Below are positions 8,396 to 18,022 of a stretch of DNA of 64,000 bases, one piece after another (position 1 is the first letter of the stretch; every line of letters starts with the position of its first letter). The notes beneath the pieces are model-generated. The model worked only from the letters and a program-made list of their open reading frames with translations, was not told where the DNA came from and ran no database searches. Where the stretch lies: the NCBI RefSeq assembly GCF_000153325.1, contig NZ_CH724142.1:235455-299454 (forward strand). Reading direction: 5' to 3'. This DNA comes from Photobacterium sp. SKA34. Its GTDB lineage: Bacteria; Pseudomonadota; Gammaproteobacteria; Enterobacterales; Vibrionaceae. Both the position numbers and the translations under genes were made by a program.

Positions 8396-10594
8396 TTATT
8401 CTATTATGCTATTCGGCTGATTTTGTTCTGGTGTTGTTGTGGCATGTATATTTCCAGCATAGCCACCTTTAATTAAATCTTTTCTTACCTCAGCCACTTC
8501 TTCTAGGGTCACAGGTACAGTTCTATCACCTAACTTATTGCGGACAAAGCTAATTAACTTCGCGAGGTTGGCATCACTGATCACCGAATTAAAGCTACTC
8601 ATCGGCATAAAGTTACTGTCTTGTTCCATGAAGTTTGGCGATAATCCACGAATGGTAACGGCAATGGTATCGTAAGGATCACTGTGCATAATTATCCCGT
8701 TGTTAAGCAGTGTAGGGGCGATACCTTTTCTACCTTTTCCGTCTTTACCATGGCATGCGCCACAAGTTTGAACATATAAACCATATAGTTTGGCTTCGTT
8801 TTCAGGATCGTTGCTACTCAACGGTTTTAGTTCAACTGTTTGAATATCAACATTGGCTGGCATCAAATCACCAAAACCTTGTGGGTTGAGCTGAGGAACT
8901 GACCTATCTAACTCGTTATATTTATCACCAGTTATCAGGTATTCCGAAATAGCTGCGACGTCTTGTTCTGTTAAGAAGCTAGTACTGTTTTGTACCACTT
9001 CCGCCATACCACCAAATGCGGTTCCCTTATCTGAATGACCTGTTTTTAAAAAGTCGGTTAATGTTTTTACATCCCAGCGATCTTGATATAGCTCTGTTGC
9101 AGTAATATTCGGGGCCTTCCATCCGTCAATTAAATTACCTTGGAATAGTTCTTTTTCTATCAAGGCTTGCGCAACGTTTCGTGGAGTATGACATTCCGTA
9201 CAGTGACCTAACCCCATGGTTAAATATTTACCCCGTTTCCATTGTTCGGTGGCATCGGCTGGGTATTGCAGAGGGTCGGTATTAAGAAAGGCAATATTCC
9301 AACCAAGTAGCCCTAATCGGATATTACTTGGGAACATCATCTTATTTTCTTCATTTCGAGTATTCACAAAGTTAAGCGATTGCATGTAAGCCCAAAGCGC
9401 TTGGGTGTCTTCGTCTGTCACATACTGATAAGACGAGTAGGGCATGGCTGGATAAAGGTAACCATGCTTGCCTTTACCTTTGTGTAGCGCGTCGTAAAAT
9501 TCATCGTAGGTATAATCTCCAATACCATAGGTTGGATGCGCTGAAATATTGGTTGAATAAAGCGTACCAAATGGCGTTAAAAACCCTAGACCGCCGCCAA
9601 ACGGTTCACCACCCTCACTAGTATGACAAGCAATACAATCTCCTGCATAAGCAAGATATTGCCCTTTACTGACCAGATCCGGATCAAGTGCTGAGAGTTT
9701 CTCGTTTTGATTATTTCCTTGATGGCGAATATAAGCGCCTAATGCTTGAATTTCAGTATCGCTGAGCTGCTCTTCAAAAGCAGGCATGAGATTATTTAAG
9801 CCATATTTTACCGTAGCAATAATGCCTTCAACACTGCCATCGTGAAGCCAGACATTATCGGTTAAATTTGGCGCACCAATCGCAGTATTACCTTTTGCAT
9901 CACCGCCATGACAAGCCGTACAGTTAGCATCAAATACGGTTTTACCCAGTTCAAGGTTGATAGCAGGCTCTGCGATAATGCGACTTTTTTCAAGCGAAGC
10001 GACATAATATGAAACGTGCTCAATTTCTTCTTCAGTCAGAATATCTTTCCAGCCAGCCATGACACCGTTACGACCTTTAACAATCGAAAGATGGATCGCT
10101 TCGTCACTGCCACCATATAGCCACACAGTGTCACTTAAATTAGGGAAATGAAGTTGACCTTGTGCTTGATTTAAATGACAAGCCGCACAATGGGTTTGAA
10201 ATAAAGCACGCCCAGCGACCACAACTTCAGGAGAAGAGCTTAGGGTTTGATATGATGCTTCACCATTAGAAAATTGACTAATTTGTTTGACTAACGAAGT
10301 GGGAGAGGTTGAAGCAGCTTCACTGCTTGATTGCCACTTCATGAGTCCTTGCCAGTTTCCCATACCAGGGTAGAGTAATAAGAAGACGGCAGCGATAATG
10401 AAAGCAATAAGATAAGAAAGGAGTAAAAGATTTGGTACGCCGGCATCGTTTTCATCAATACCATCAAAGGTATCGACCGTTCGATTAGCGTTGGCTGCAC
10501 TGTTTTTCTTCCAGTAATACGCAACAACGACGATCATTATTGCGAGAAAAATCAGGGTTAGGATAATGACCCAACCACTCCAAAAAGTACTCAT
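8396..10594 (-). CDS. ccoP: CcoP-like cbb3 oxidase subunit III fused to a three-haem cytochrome c
   Basis: A 732-residue membrane-anchored protein with five CxxCH haem sites: CAACH 136-140, CTACH 225-229, CIACH 320-324, CTECH 465-469 and CGACH 611-615. Residues 1-295 look like CcoP/FixP: membrane segments near 7-27 and 55-75, then two cytochrome domains with the PNLxDxVWLxxGS signature and MPAF. Residues 300-700 look like the triple-haem cytochrome subunit of membrane alcohol, aldehyde or gluconate dehydrogenases. Ordinary CcoP is about 300 residues with two haems, so this is a fusion. The ATG overlaps the ccoO stop by four bases. The role is electron delivery to the oxidase, possibly straight from a periplasmic dehydrogenase; that part is inference. 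Confidence 0.85.
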   Translation of the reverse strand: MSTFWSGWVIILTLIFLAIMIVVVAYYWKKNSAANANRTVDTFDGIDENDAGVPNLLLLSYLIAFIIAAVFLLLYPGMGNWQGLMKWQSSSEAASTSPTSLVKQISQFSNGEASYQTLSSSPEVVVAGRALFQTHCAACHLNQAQGQLHFPNLSDTVWLYGGSDEAIHLSIVKGRNGVMAGWKDILTEEEIEHVSYYVASLEKSRIIAEPAINLELGKTVFDANCTACHGGDAKGNTAIGAPNLTDNVWLHDGSVEGIIATVKYGLNNLMPAFEEQLSDTEIQALGAYIRHQGNNQNEKLSALDPDLVSKGQYLAYAGDCIACHTSEGGEPFGGGLGFLTPFGTLYSTNISAHPTYGIGDYTYDEFYDALHKGKGKHGYLYPAMPYSSYQYVTDEDTQALWAYMQSLNFVNTRNEENKMMFPSNIRLGLLGWNIAFLNTDPLQYPADATEQWKRGKYLTMGLGHCTECHTPRNVAQALIEKELFQGNLIDGWKAPNITATELYQDRWDVKTLTDFLKTGHSDKGTAFGGMAEVVQNSTSFLTEQDVAAISEYLITGDKYNELDRSVPQLNPQGFGDLMPANVDIQTVELKPLSSNDPENEAKLYGLYVQTCGACHGKDGKGRKGIAPTLLNNGIIMHSDPYDTIAVTIRGLSPNFMEQDSNFMPMSSFNSVISDANLAKLISFVRNKLGDRTVPVTLEEVAEVRKDLIKGGYAGNIHATTTPEQNQPNSIIE

Positions 10595-11199
10595 GGTCGT
10601 ACTCCTTGATCTTGTCCCAGACTTTGTAGATAGGCGATTAATGCCTGTGCTTTTGTTTTACCATTTACTTCTAGTCGTGCCTGTTTAATTTCCTTATCAC
10701 TGTAAGGTACACCAAGCTTACGTAACGCTATTAGTTTTGCATCAATATCTTCACCATCAAGCACTTGCTCAAAGAGCCAAGGATAAGAGGGCATGATTGA
10801 AGTTGGTACAACATCGCGAGGATTTCTTAAGTGGATGATATGCCATTGATCTGAATATTTCCGACCAAGATTGGTGAGATCTGGTCCTGTTCGTTTTGAA
10901 CCCCATAAATTAGGATGTTCATAAATGTCATCACTTTCTCGGCTATATCGACCATAACGTTTAATTTCTGCATTTAACGGACGAACCATCATGGTATGAC
11001 AAGTATGGCAACCTTCACTGATATAAATATCGCGACCAGCGACTTCTAATGCTGTCAACGGCTTCGCACTTGACTCAGCAATTAACTTGTCTTGGTAAAA
11101 AAAAGTAGGAAGTACCCATACTAAGAATGAAAAGGCGGCAACCAAAGTTGTTGAAACAATGAGGATCACTACAGATGAGGTAAAATCTTTATTAATCAT
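10591..11199 (-). CDS. ccoO: cbb3-type cytochrome c oxidase subunit II
   Basis: A 202-residue mono-haem membrane cytochrome. One N-terminal membrane anchor (about residues 9-29) is followed by GRDIYISEGCHTCHTMMVRP, whose CHTCH binds haem c, and by RTGPDLTNLGRKYSDQWH and PTSIMPSYPWL, where the Met is the likely axial ligand. All are CcoO/FixO hallmarks. It sits between ccoN (8-base overlap) and the ccoP-like fusion (4-base overlap), so translation is probably coupled. Confidence 0.93.
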   Translation of the reverse strand: MINKDFTSSVVILIVSTTLVAAFSFLVWVLPTFFYQDKLIAESSAKPLTALEVAGRDIYISEGCHTCHTMMVRPLNAEIKRYGRYSRESDDIYEHPNLWGSKRTGPDLTNLGRKYSDQWHIIHLRNPRDVVPTSIMPSYPWLFEQVLDGEDIDAKLIALRKLGVPYSDKEIKQARLEVNGKTKAQALIAYLQSLGQDQGVRP

Positions 11200-12625
11200 G
11201 AGTGTCTACCTTTTCTGTTGCTGCATTCTGGTGCTTAACCGATCTAGGCTTTGGCTGTTTTAGCGTTCTGTATAGGTTATAAATCATTAAAACTATACCT
11301 AGTACAAACAACGCACCACCGATAAAGCGAACTAACATCCACGGTGCACTGAAGTTCATCGCTTCGACAAAACTATAGCTAAGTGAACCATTAGAATCTT
11401 CTTTTAGCCACATATAGCCTTGTCCGATCCCAGCAATCCACAGTGCAACGGCATAAAGTACAATTCCAATATGCGCAAACCAGAAATGCCATTTAACTAA
11501 ACGGTTTGACCACAATTGCTCGTGACCATATAAACGAGGGATAAAGTAATAGAATACGGCAATGGCAGACATGCCAACCCAGCCCAAGGCACCTGAATGC
11601 ACATGCCCTATAATCCAGTCGGTATTATGAGCAATCATATTAAACCAGCGAATGGCTAATAGAGGTCCTTCAAAAGTTGCTAACGCATAGTAAACAATGG
11701 CAGAAAAGAAGAACCACATAATGTAGTCGTGTTTAAGTTTCTGCTTGTTGTTAAGCAAGGTCATGATGCTATTAAATGCTCCACCCCAAGAGGGAAGCCA
11801 TAGAATTAACGACATCACAATGCCGAGATTTTGTAACCAATCAGGAACAGAAGAGTAAATAAGATGGTGTGTACCTGCCCAAGTATAAAAGCCGACTAAG
11901 CCCCAAAAGTGAATAACAGATAAACGGTAAGAATAAATAGGGCGCTCAGCAATTTTGGGTATGAAATAGTAGTTCATTCCAATGATGCCAGCGGTTAATA
12001 AAAAACCAACCGCATTATGTCCCCACCACCATTGCACGATGGCATCTTCAGCCCCTGAGTAAATAGAGTAGGACTTCCACATCGTGACAGGCAATTCGAG
12101 GTTGTTAGCAATAAAAATCATCGCAATAACAATAATGAACGCACCGTAAAACCAATTAGCAACAAAGATATGATGAACGGTACGTTTGGCAACAGTCATA
12201 AAAAACACAATGGCGTACATCACCCAGATAACAGCAATTAAGATATCAATCGGCCATTCAAGTTCAGCATATTCTTTCGAAGTAGTAAAACCTAGCGGTA
12301 AAGTAATAAGGGCAAGAAGAAGGATAAATTGCCATCCCCAAAAGACAGACCAAGCAGCGGTATTGTTATATAGCGGGGTTTTACAGGTGCGTTGAACAAT
12401 ATAAAAGGATGTCCCCATTAAAAGATTAACGACAAAGCCAAAAATGACGCCATTAGTATGCAATGGACGGAGACGACCAAATTGAAAGTATTCAGAATTT
12501 AGGTTAAGAGCAGGCCAATAAAGTTGTGCTGCTAAAATAACACCAATTAACATAGCAATGAACGCCCAACTAACACTAGCGATCATAAAATACTTAACGA
12601 TTTTATAATTATACTGAGTATCCAT
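11192..12625 (-). CDS. ccoN: cbb3-type cytochrome c oxidase subunit I
   Basis: A 477-residue, twelve-helix catalytic subunit that reduces O2 to water. Haem and copper ligands are visible: RPLHTNGVIFGF (low-spin haem), WWWGHNAVGFLL and YTWAGTHHLIYSSVPDW (CuB), and IGHVHSGALGWVGM (high-spin and low-spin haem). The ATG at 12625 is preferred over the one two codons upstream because AAGG sits eight bases before it. The operon carries no ccoQ, ccoG, ccoI or ccoS, so assembly factors must come from elsewhere, which suggests a second cbb3 oxidase rather than the main one. Confidence 0.92.
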   Translation of the reverse strand: MDTQYNYKIVKYFMIASVSWAFIAMLIGVILAAQLYWPALNLNSEYFQFGRLRPLHTNGVIFGFVVNLLMGTSFYIVQRTCKTPLYNNTAAWSVFWGWQFILLLALITLPLGFTTSKEYAELEWPIDILIAVIWVMYAIVFFMTVAKRTVHHIFVANWFYGAFIIVIAMIFIANNLELPVTMWKSYSIYSGAEDAIVQWWWGHNAVGFLLTAGIIGMNYYFIPKIAERPIYSYRLSVIHFWGLVGFYTWAGTHHLIYSSVPDWLQNLGIVMSLILWLPSWGGAFNSIMTLLNNKQKLKHDYIMWFFFSAIVYYALATFEGPLLAIRWFNMIAHNTDWIIGHVHSGALGWVGMSAIAVFYYFIPRLYGHEQLWSNRLVKWHFWFAHIGIVLYAVALWIAGIGQGYMWLKEDSNGSLSYSFVEAMNFSAPWMLVRFIGGALFVLGIVLMIYNLYRTLKQPKPRSVKHQNAATEKVDTHD

Positions 12626-12652
12626 CGACATAACCTTAAAAACTATTGCCGT

Positions 12653-13015
12653 TTATTGTGATTGATGAGTGGAATCTGTTTTTACGTTACTAAAGTAATA
12701 CGCGAGATCCTTCATATCTTGATCACTTAAGTCTTTTGCATAACCCTGCATTAATATGGCTAAACCATCAACACGTTGATTTTGTTTATATGCTTTAAGT
12801 GCTGCGACCAAATATTGTTGCTTTTGTCCCTGTAAATTGGGGTAGGTTTCTGTTGCAGAAATACCATCGGCACCATGGCAAGTGATACAAACAAGAGCTT
12901 TTTGTTTTCCGATCTCAAATTGTTGTTCCGGTGTCATTTCATCGGCATAGGAAATGAGAGGAGTTACAACTAAACCCACAAACAAAAAACGCTTCATGCA
13001 TAGGATTAAAGACAT
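12653..13015 (-). CDS. Small periplasmic c-type cytochrome
   Basis: A 120-residue precursor with signal peptide MKRFLFVGLVVTPLISYA and a single haem site ALVCITCHG, followed by YPNLQGQKQQYLVAAL and the Met-containing ILMQGYAKDLSDQD that should supply the sixth ligand. It looks like a class I cytochrome of the c553/c4-half type. It is the first gene of the ccoNOP-like operon, 27 bases before ccoN, and is a plausible electron donor to it. Two ATGs two codons apart are possible; the inner one is better spaced from the GGGGG ribosome site. Confidence 0.85.
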   Translation of the reverse strand: MSLILCMKRFLFVGLVVTPLISYADEMTPEQQFEIGKQKALVCITCHGADGISATETYPNLQGQKQQYLVAALKAYKQNQRVDGLAILMQGYAKDLSDQDMKDLAYYFSNVKTDSTHQSQ

Positions 13016-13168
13016 GCTCATCCCCCTTTTTATTTTATTTATAGAAGCCGTAATATAAACGTATACTAATAAAGATAGATGATTTTACAATTTCGCAACA
13101 TTAGTTTTTAGAAATATCATCATTAATTAAAGGAATAAATCCAAATATATTCCCGTTTGTTCTAAAAG

Positions 13169-13192
13169 CAGTCATTTCGTGTGACTGTTTTT
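13169..13192 (+). terminator. Terminator-like hairpin upstream of the MFS gene
   Basis: Arms CAGTCA and TGACTG with a seven-base loop, followed by five T. No gene ends here on the plus strand, so it may be a leader or attenuator element for the following gene. Confidence 0.4.
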
Positions 13193-13277
13193 GAATATTT
13201 AATGGTATTTCTTCAAATTGTTAATGATAACTATTTTCGTTACTGTTACTGAAACATTGAAAGGAGTAGTAGCGCGA

Positions 13278-14477
13278 ATGTTTAATTGTCGACCATCAGT
13301 TTGGATGTCCACTTATCAATTTATGTTCTGGTTCTCGTATGGGGTGTATTTACCCTTTAGAGGATTATGGTTAGAAAAATTAGGGATCTCAGATGCAGAT
13401 ATCGGGATGCTGATCGGTTTTGGTCTTGCCGCTCGTTGTGTCATCAACTTTACATTAACACCTTTATTTCACAAAGTTGGGCATCTCATACCATTCCTTC
13501 GTTGGTCAATGTTTTTAAGCTTACTCGGTTTTATTGCTTTTATCTGGATAGGTACGATTACGCCAACATTCTGGGTACTTGCATTATTACTCGTACTATT
13601 TAATTTAGCGATTGGTCCTGCGGTCGCTATTTCGGATGCGATATCAAATCACTATGCTCGAGATAATCGACTCGATTATGGATATACTCGTTTATGGGGA
13701 GCGGTTGCATTAACAGTAGCGTCGGCTTGTATGGGATGGGTTGTTCAGAACTTTGGTGTAAGTTCTGTCCCAGTTATGGGAGCGATCGGTTTAGGCGCAA
13801 CTTTACTAGGTACTCTAATGAAGCCAACAGTACCTATGGTATGCCACCATGATGAGCAAAAAAGAAAAAATATTTTCAAAGTATTATGTTGTAAAGAAAC
13901 ACTGTTGTTTTTATTGGTTGCATCTTTGTTGGAGGGTAGCCATGGTGGCTATTATTTCTTTAGTACCGTCTATTGGAAAGAACAGGGGCTAGATTCGGAT
14001 ACCATTGGTTATTTATGGAGTTTGTCGACAGTTTCAGTGATCGTTTTTTACTTAATTAGTCGTAAAGCGTTCTCAAATTGGAAAGTGTCAACATTATTTA
14101 GACTTGCTGCAATTGCTGTCGTGGTACGTTGGGGATTAACCGCAGCGACAAATGATATATATGTTCTTGTTTTCTGTCAGATTCTACATGGTATTACGTT
14201 CTCTGGTACGATTTTATCTTCGGTTCGTTATGTGGAAGAAAATCGGAAACATAATTATGTTTCTTTACAGTCGTTATACCATGCAATTCCTGCAGGTTTT
14301 ATATTAGCGCTAGTATCTGCACTATGCGGATGGCTAATGCATCATTCTGAAATAAATATGTTCTGGTTTATGGCAGCGATGGGTATACCTTGTATTTTCT
14401 TAAAAGTAAAAGACGCTGTTCCAAATAAAACACAAGAGCAACAAAGATTGAAAAATGAATCATTTGCTTCAGCTTAA
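13278..14477 (+). CDS. MFS transporter of the HcaT (phenylpropionate transporter) type
   Basis: A 399-residue inner-membrane protein with about twelve hydrophobic segments. It resembles E. coli HcaT along its length: FSYGVYLPFRGLWLEKLGI near the start, LDYGYTRLWGAVA in the middle, GSHGGYYFFSTVYWKEQGL and IGYLWSLSTVSVI in the second half, and CQILHGITFSG. The substrate is not certain, as no phenylpropionate genes are near. The start is taken at 13278; GGAG lies 11 bases upstream. It is divergent from the cytochrome operon and followed by a strong terminator. Confidence 0.82.
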   Translation: MFNCRPSVWMSTYQFMFWFSYGVYLPFRGLWLEKLGISDADIGMLIGFGLAARCVINFTLTPLFHKVGHLIPFLRWSMFLSLLGFIAFIWIGTITPTFWVLALLLVLFNLAIGPAVAISDAISNHYARDNRLDYGYTRLWGAVALTVASACMGWVVQNFGVSSVPVMGAIGLGATLLGTLMKPTVPMVCHHDEQKRKNIFKVLCCKETLLFLLVASLLEGSHGGYYFFSTVYWKEQGLDSDTIGYLWSLSTVSVIVFYLISRKAFSNWKVSTLFRLAAIAVVVRWGLTAATNDIYVLVFCQILHGITFSGTILSSVRYVEENRKHNYVSLQSLYHAIPAGFILALVSALCGWLMHHSEINMFWFMAAMGIPCIFLKVKDAVPNKTQEQQRLKNESFASA

Positions 14478-14488
14478 AATTTAGAAAT

Positions 14489-14530
14489 TAAAAAAGCCGA
14501 TAGTCATAAAATGTATTATCGGCTTTTTTA
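14489..14530. terminator. Bidirectional terminator between the MFS gene and artM
   Basis: AAAAAAGCCGATA and TATCGGCTTTTTT form a strong stem with T runs in both directions, between two convergent genes. Confidence 0.9.
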
Positions 14531-14547
14531 TTTGGTGAGGATGAAGT

Positions 14548-15219
14548 TTAATTCGCCACTTCAAACGCTAAGGCTTTTTTCTCTATCAGTCTAAACACAA
14601 TAGAAAGCAATGCATTAACGGTAAGGTACATTGCACCGGCAATTGCAAACACAGTTAACGTATCGTAAGTCTGGGCATTAATACGTTGGGCGTAGCCCAT
14701 GATATCCATAATAGTAATAGTGCTAGCAAGCGATGTACCTTTAAACACCAGAATTACTTCATTAGAATAAGCAGGCACAGAACGACGAATGGCAAAAGGT
14801 AACAAGGTCCTTAATGTCGTTTTGGTTTCCATGCCTAACGCACGACATGCTTGCCATTGACCTTTAGGAATGGCATCAAACGCACCTTTAAACAGTTGAG
14901 TACTGTAAGCAGCAGTATTTAATGCTAGTGCCAACATCGCACAGAACCATGGTTGGCTAAGCCATTGCCATACAAAGCTTTCACGAATACCTTCAAATTG
15001 CCCCGGTCCGTAGTAAATCAAAAAGATCTGAACTAACAAAGGTGTACCCGTAAATAGGGTAATGATGCCACGGCTTAACCAATGTAAAACAGGCGTTCTT
15101 AAAATCAATGTCATCGTCATTAATAGAGCGAGAGTACAGCCAACTAATAACGATGCAACGGTTAATTGTAAGCTGGTGGCAAGGCCATCCATTAATTGCC
15201 AAAAGTGTTGTTCATTCAT
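14548..15219 (-). CDS. artM: Arginine ABC transporter permease ArtM
   Basis: A 223-residue inner-membrane permease of the polar amino acid (HisM/GlnP) family, with five or so membrane helices and the EAA-loop segment [28 protein letters not shown] that docks the ATPase. [16 protein letters not shown] near residue 55 is the usual family signature. Its ATG overlaps the artQ stop by four bases. Gene order artP-artI-artQ-artM is the same as in E. coli, which supports arginine as the substrate. Confidence 0.9.
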   Translation of the reverse strand: MNEQHFWQLMDGLATSLQLTVASLLVGCTLALLMTMTLILRTPVLHWLSRGIITLFTGTPLLVQIFLIYYGPGQFEGIRESFVWQWLSQPWFCAMLALALNTAAYSTQLFKGAFDAIPKGQWQACRALGMETKTTLRTLLPFAIRRSVPAYSNEVILVFKGTSLASTITIMDIMGYAQRINAQTYDTLTVFAIAGAMYLTVNALLSIVFRLIEKKALAFEVAN

Positions 15220-15920
15220 GCCATCGCTCCTTCAACAACCGTTTTGTTGTTGCTTGAACCTTCTTGAGCGCTATATTTCGCATCAATTCGTTTAATAATT
15301 TGTTGAGTAATTAGAGTGATCACTAAATACACCGCCGCAGCTGTTGCATACCAGGTAAAACTTTCATGAGTTGCTGCAGAGCTTAACTGTGCTTGTTTTA
15401 GAAGATCCGTCACACCGATGAGCGATACCAATGCGGTATCTTTTAATAGCACTAACCATTGGTTAGTTAACCCCGGTAATGCATGACGGATCGCTTGCGG
15501 TATTATAATCGCGACAAATGTTCTTGATTTGCTTATTCCAAGCGCACTAGCTGCTTCTCTTTGTCCTTTAGGTACTGCTTTAATAGCACCACGGATAGTT
15601 TGCGCCGCATAAGAGGCAAAAATCAGCGAAAGTGCAATAACACCTGAAAGAAAAGGGCTGATCTCGATATAATCACCCGTGATGTAAAATAAAACCTGAC
15701 CTGAACCAAAAAAGATAAATAAAACAATAAGTAGTTCAGGTAAGCCTCGTAATACTGTCACTAAGGCTGTCGTCGGCCATGCCACGAAGCGAAATCGAGA
15801 CATCTCACCGCCAGCAAACAACATAGCCAGCACTAATCCAACCGCTAAACTGGTAAAAGCGAGCTGGACAGTCATCCAGCTAGCTTCTAACAGGGAAAGA
15901 GAATATCCCGATAACATCAT
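15216..15920 (-). CDS. artQ: Arginine ABC transporter permease ArtQ
   Basis: A 234-residue permease partner of ArtM. Visible marks are [18 protein letters not shown] near residue 65 and the EAA loop [20 protein letters not shown] with [12 protein letters not shown]. It pairs with ArtM as a heterodimeric channel in the inner membrane. It starts three bases after the artI stop and overlaps artM, so the operon is tightly packed. Confidence 0.9.
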   Translation of the reverse strand: MMLSGYSLSLLEASWMTVQLAFTSLAVGLVLAMLFAGGEMSRFRFVAWPTTALVTVLRGLPELLIVLFIFFGSGQVLFYITGDYIEISPFLSGVIALSLIFASYAAQTIRGAIKAVPKGQREAASALGISKSRTFVAIIIPQAIRHALPGLTNQWLVLLKDTALVSLIGVTDLLKQAQLSSAATHESFTWYATAAAVYLVITLITQQIIKRIDAKYSAQEGSSNNKTVVEGAMA

Positions 15921-15923
15921 AAT

Positions 15924-16652
15924 TTACTTACCAAAGTACTTATCAAAAATAACTTTATACTGACCATCTTGCTTAATTTTAGCGAGTGCCGTATTCAACT
16001 GTTTAACCAATTCTTGGTTGCTTTTGTTTACTGCGATACCAAAACCGTTACCGAAGTATTTAGGGTTCGTCACCGGTTTGCCAACATACGCAAGGTTATC
16101 GTCTTTTTTCAACCATTCAGCGATAACTGCAGTATCACCAAATACCGAATCAATACGGCCATTTTTCATATCAATAAAGGCATCTTGATAACTTGTGTAA
16201 GGAACCGTAGTTACACCTGACATTTGATCAGTTAAATAGTTCTGGTGAGTGGAACCATTTTGTACACCAACACGCTTACCATTAAGGGCAGCGACATCAG
16301 CGACTTTACCTTTGATTGAAATAAAGCCAGCAGCGTTATCATAATAAGGTTGAGTAAAGCTCACTTGTTGTTGACGTGCTTCAGTAATGTCCATTGCTGA
16401 AATAGCCGCATCGTATCGTTTGAATTTAAGAGCTGGAATTAAGCTATCGAAAGATTGGTTATGAAAAGTACAGGTAGCATCCATCTCTTTACATAGGGCT
16501 TTAGCAATATCAACGTCAAAGCCTTGGATTTGATTATTCTCATCCATGTATTCAAAAGGGGCATATGTTGCTTCCATCGCAAACTTAATGTCTTGCGCCA
16601 TAGCTTGAGAAGAAACTAAACCGATAATGCTAGCTAATAAAATTTTATTCAT
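15924..16652 (-). CDS. artI: Arginine-binding periplasmic protein
   Basis: A 242-residue family 3 solute-binding protein. A signal peptide (MNKILLASIIGLVSSQAMA) is followed by the classical DIKFAMEATYAPFEYMDENN and GFDVDIAKALCKEMDATCTF segments. PYYDNAAGFISIKG and KRVGVQNGSTHQNYL mark the binding cleft. The position between artP and artQ points to ArtI/ArtJ. It delivers arginine (or a related basic amino acid) to ArtQM. Confidence 0.9.
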   Translation of the reverse strand: MNKILLASIIGLVSSQAMAQDIKFAMEATYAPFEYMDENNQIQGFDVDIAKALCKEMDATCTFHNQSFDSLIPALKFKRYDAAISAMDITEARQQQVSFTQPYYDNAAGFISIKGKVADVAALNGKRVGVQNGSTHQNYLTDQMSGVTTVPYTSYQDAFIDMKNGRIDSVFGDTAVIAEWLKKDDNLAYVGKPVTNPKYFGNGFGIAVNKSNQELVKQLNTALAKIKQDGQYKVIFDKYFGK

Positions 16653-16706
16653 CGCGATACTCCATGCGTCTTTTACGAACGAATATATAAAGGGGGATAT
16701 AATTCG

Positions 16707-17450
16707 TTAATGTTTTAAATAGTCAGCAAATTGTGAGGTTTTAGGATGACTAAACGCCTCGTTACTGCCATGTTCAATAATTTTGCCGTTTTCCATGTAA
16801 AGCACATGACTGGCGATTTTTTTTGCAAAATCCACTTCGTGGGTAACCACAACTTGGGTAATGCCTGTGCCGCTTAATGTTTTGATGATCTGTACAATTT
16901 GGCTTGTGATCTCAGGATCAAGCGCCGCAGTAGGCTCATCAAATAACAACACTTCTGGCTTCATCATCAACGCACGTGCAATTGCAACACGTTGTTGTTG
17001 ACCGCCTGACAGTTGCAAAGGCCATGCATCGGCTTTGTCTGCTAACTGTAATTTTGATAAATGCTCTAATGCTTCTTTTTTCGCTTGAGCTTTATCGATA
17101 CCGAGCACTTTTACTGGTGCTTCTATTAAATTTTCCAACACGGTTTTGTGGGGCCACAAATTGTATTGTTGGAATACCATGCCAACTTTTCGACGCAGTT
17201 TTAAACCATCTTTTTCAACGATTGTTTTTTTAAAATCGAAATAATTTTCTGCAATACTCAGCTCGCCAGCAGAGGCATCTTCCAATAGGTTTAATACCCG
17301 AAGTAAAGAGCTTTTACCTGCACCGCTTGGGCCAAGTAAAACCAGCGTTTCACCTTTATTACATTCGAAGGTTACATCGTGTAAAACCTGATGCTGACCA
17401 TAGAATTTATTAATGTTTTTTACTTGAATTCCCATGCGATTATTCTGCAT
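16707..17450 (-). CDS. artP: Arginine ABC transporter ATP-binding protein
   Basis: A 247-residue ABC ATPase with Walker [15 protein letters not shown]-loop [10 protein letters not shown], signature [15 protein letters not shown], Walker [13 protein letters not shown] and the switch His in [11 protein letters not shown]. It is the first gene of the art operon, with GTGAG ahead of its ATG. A 14-base ArgR-like palindrome lies about 35 bases upstream, which would allow arginine repression. Confidence 0.92.
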   Translation of the reverse strand: MQNNRMGIQVKNINKFYGQHQVLHDVTFECNKGETLVLLGPSGAGKSSLLRVLNLLEDASAGELSIAENYFDFKKTIVEKDGLKLRRKVGMVFQQYNLWPHKTVLENLIEAPVKVLGIDKAQAKKEALEHLSKLQLADKADAWPLQLSGGQQQRVAIARALMMKPEVLLFDEPTAALDPEITSQIVQIIKTLSGTGITQVVVTHEVDFAKKIASHVLYMENGKIIEHGSNEAFSHPKTSQFADYLKH

Positions 17451-17482
17451 TTGTTCTCACTTGTGGTTTATATTACTTAAGT

Positions 17483-17496
17483 TGGAATTCTATGCA
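17483..17496. promoter_or_regulatory. Candidate ArgR half-operator upstream of artP
   Basis: Read on the minus strand, TGCATAGAATTCCA matches the ARG-box pattern TGAATWWWWATTCA at 10 of 14 positions. The position upstream of an arginine transporter is right, but the match is only moderate. Confidence 0.3.
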
Positions 17497-17882
17497 ATAA
17501 AAAATTAAAAATAATTTAATTTGTTAATTTTTTGTTTAATTATTAGTCTTTTGATGGTTTTATATTCTATTTAAAACCAATGGTTAACGTTTAAATATAG
17601 CTGGCAATAATTTTTGTAATAGCATATTAACAACTGTCCAAATGGTATGCCATTTAAGAAAAACTCTGACTGGATAATTATTCAAGTTGTGTTTGTGTAA
17701 TTATGATTGGCAAAAGCTGAGAATATACTCAGCGAGAGAACGAGACTCACTGAGGTGTATTAAAGAGAGAAAAACGATAATAAGAGTGCGACATCGTTAA
17801 GATGTTGAACATTTGTTTTTCAACAAGGTTTATTAGAATAAACACCATAGATAGATACGTGCGAGTAGCATCTAGATAACTC
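17497..17882. other. Intergenic region between artP and the zinc cassette
   Basis: Long AT-rich divergent spacer. It holds a short perfect inverted repeat CTGAG-aatata-CTCAG near 17718. No open frame of convincing composition was found. Confidence 0.4.
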
Positions 17883-17912
17883 ATTATTGTTATGTTATAA
17901 CATAACAATAAT
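17883..17912. promoter_or_regulatory. 30-bp perfect palindrome, probable Zur operator
   Basis: Left arm ATTATTGTTATGTTA is followed directly by its exact reverse complement. It contains TGTTATGTTATAACA, which fits the gammaproteobacterial Zur pattern TGTTATA-N-TATAACA at 14 of 15 positions, and the mirror-image match overlaps it. It lies about 110 bases ahead of a cassette typical of the zinc-starvation response, so Zur is the most likely ligand. Confidence 0.7.
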
Positions 17913-18022
17913 ATTTGATTTACTGCTTTAGTAGTGACTGAACCATTTTCTGTGCGATTTTGCTGAAAGGTGGGTGGTAATTAAAGTTGCGAGTTATTGC
18001 GCCAATAGTGAAGAGAAAAGAG

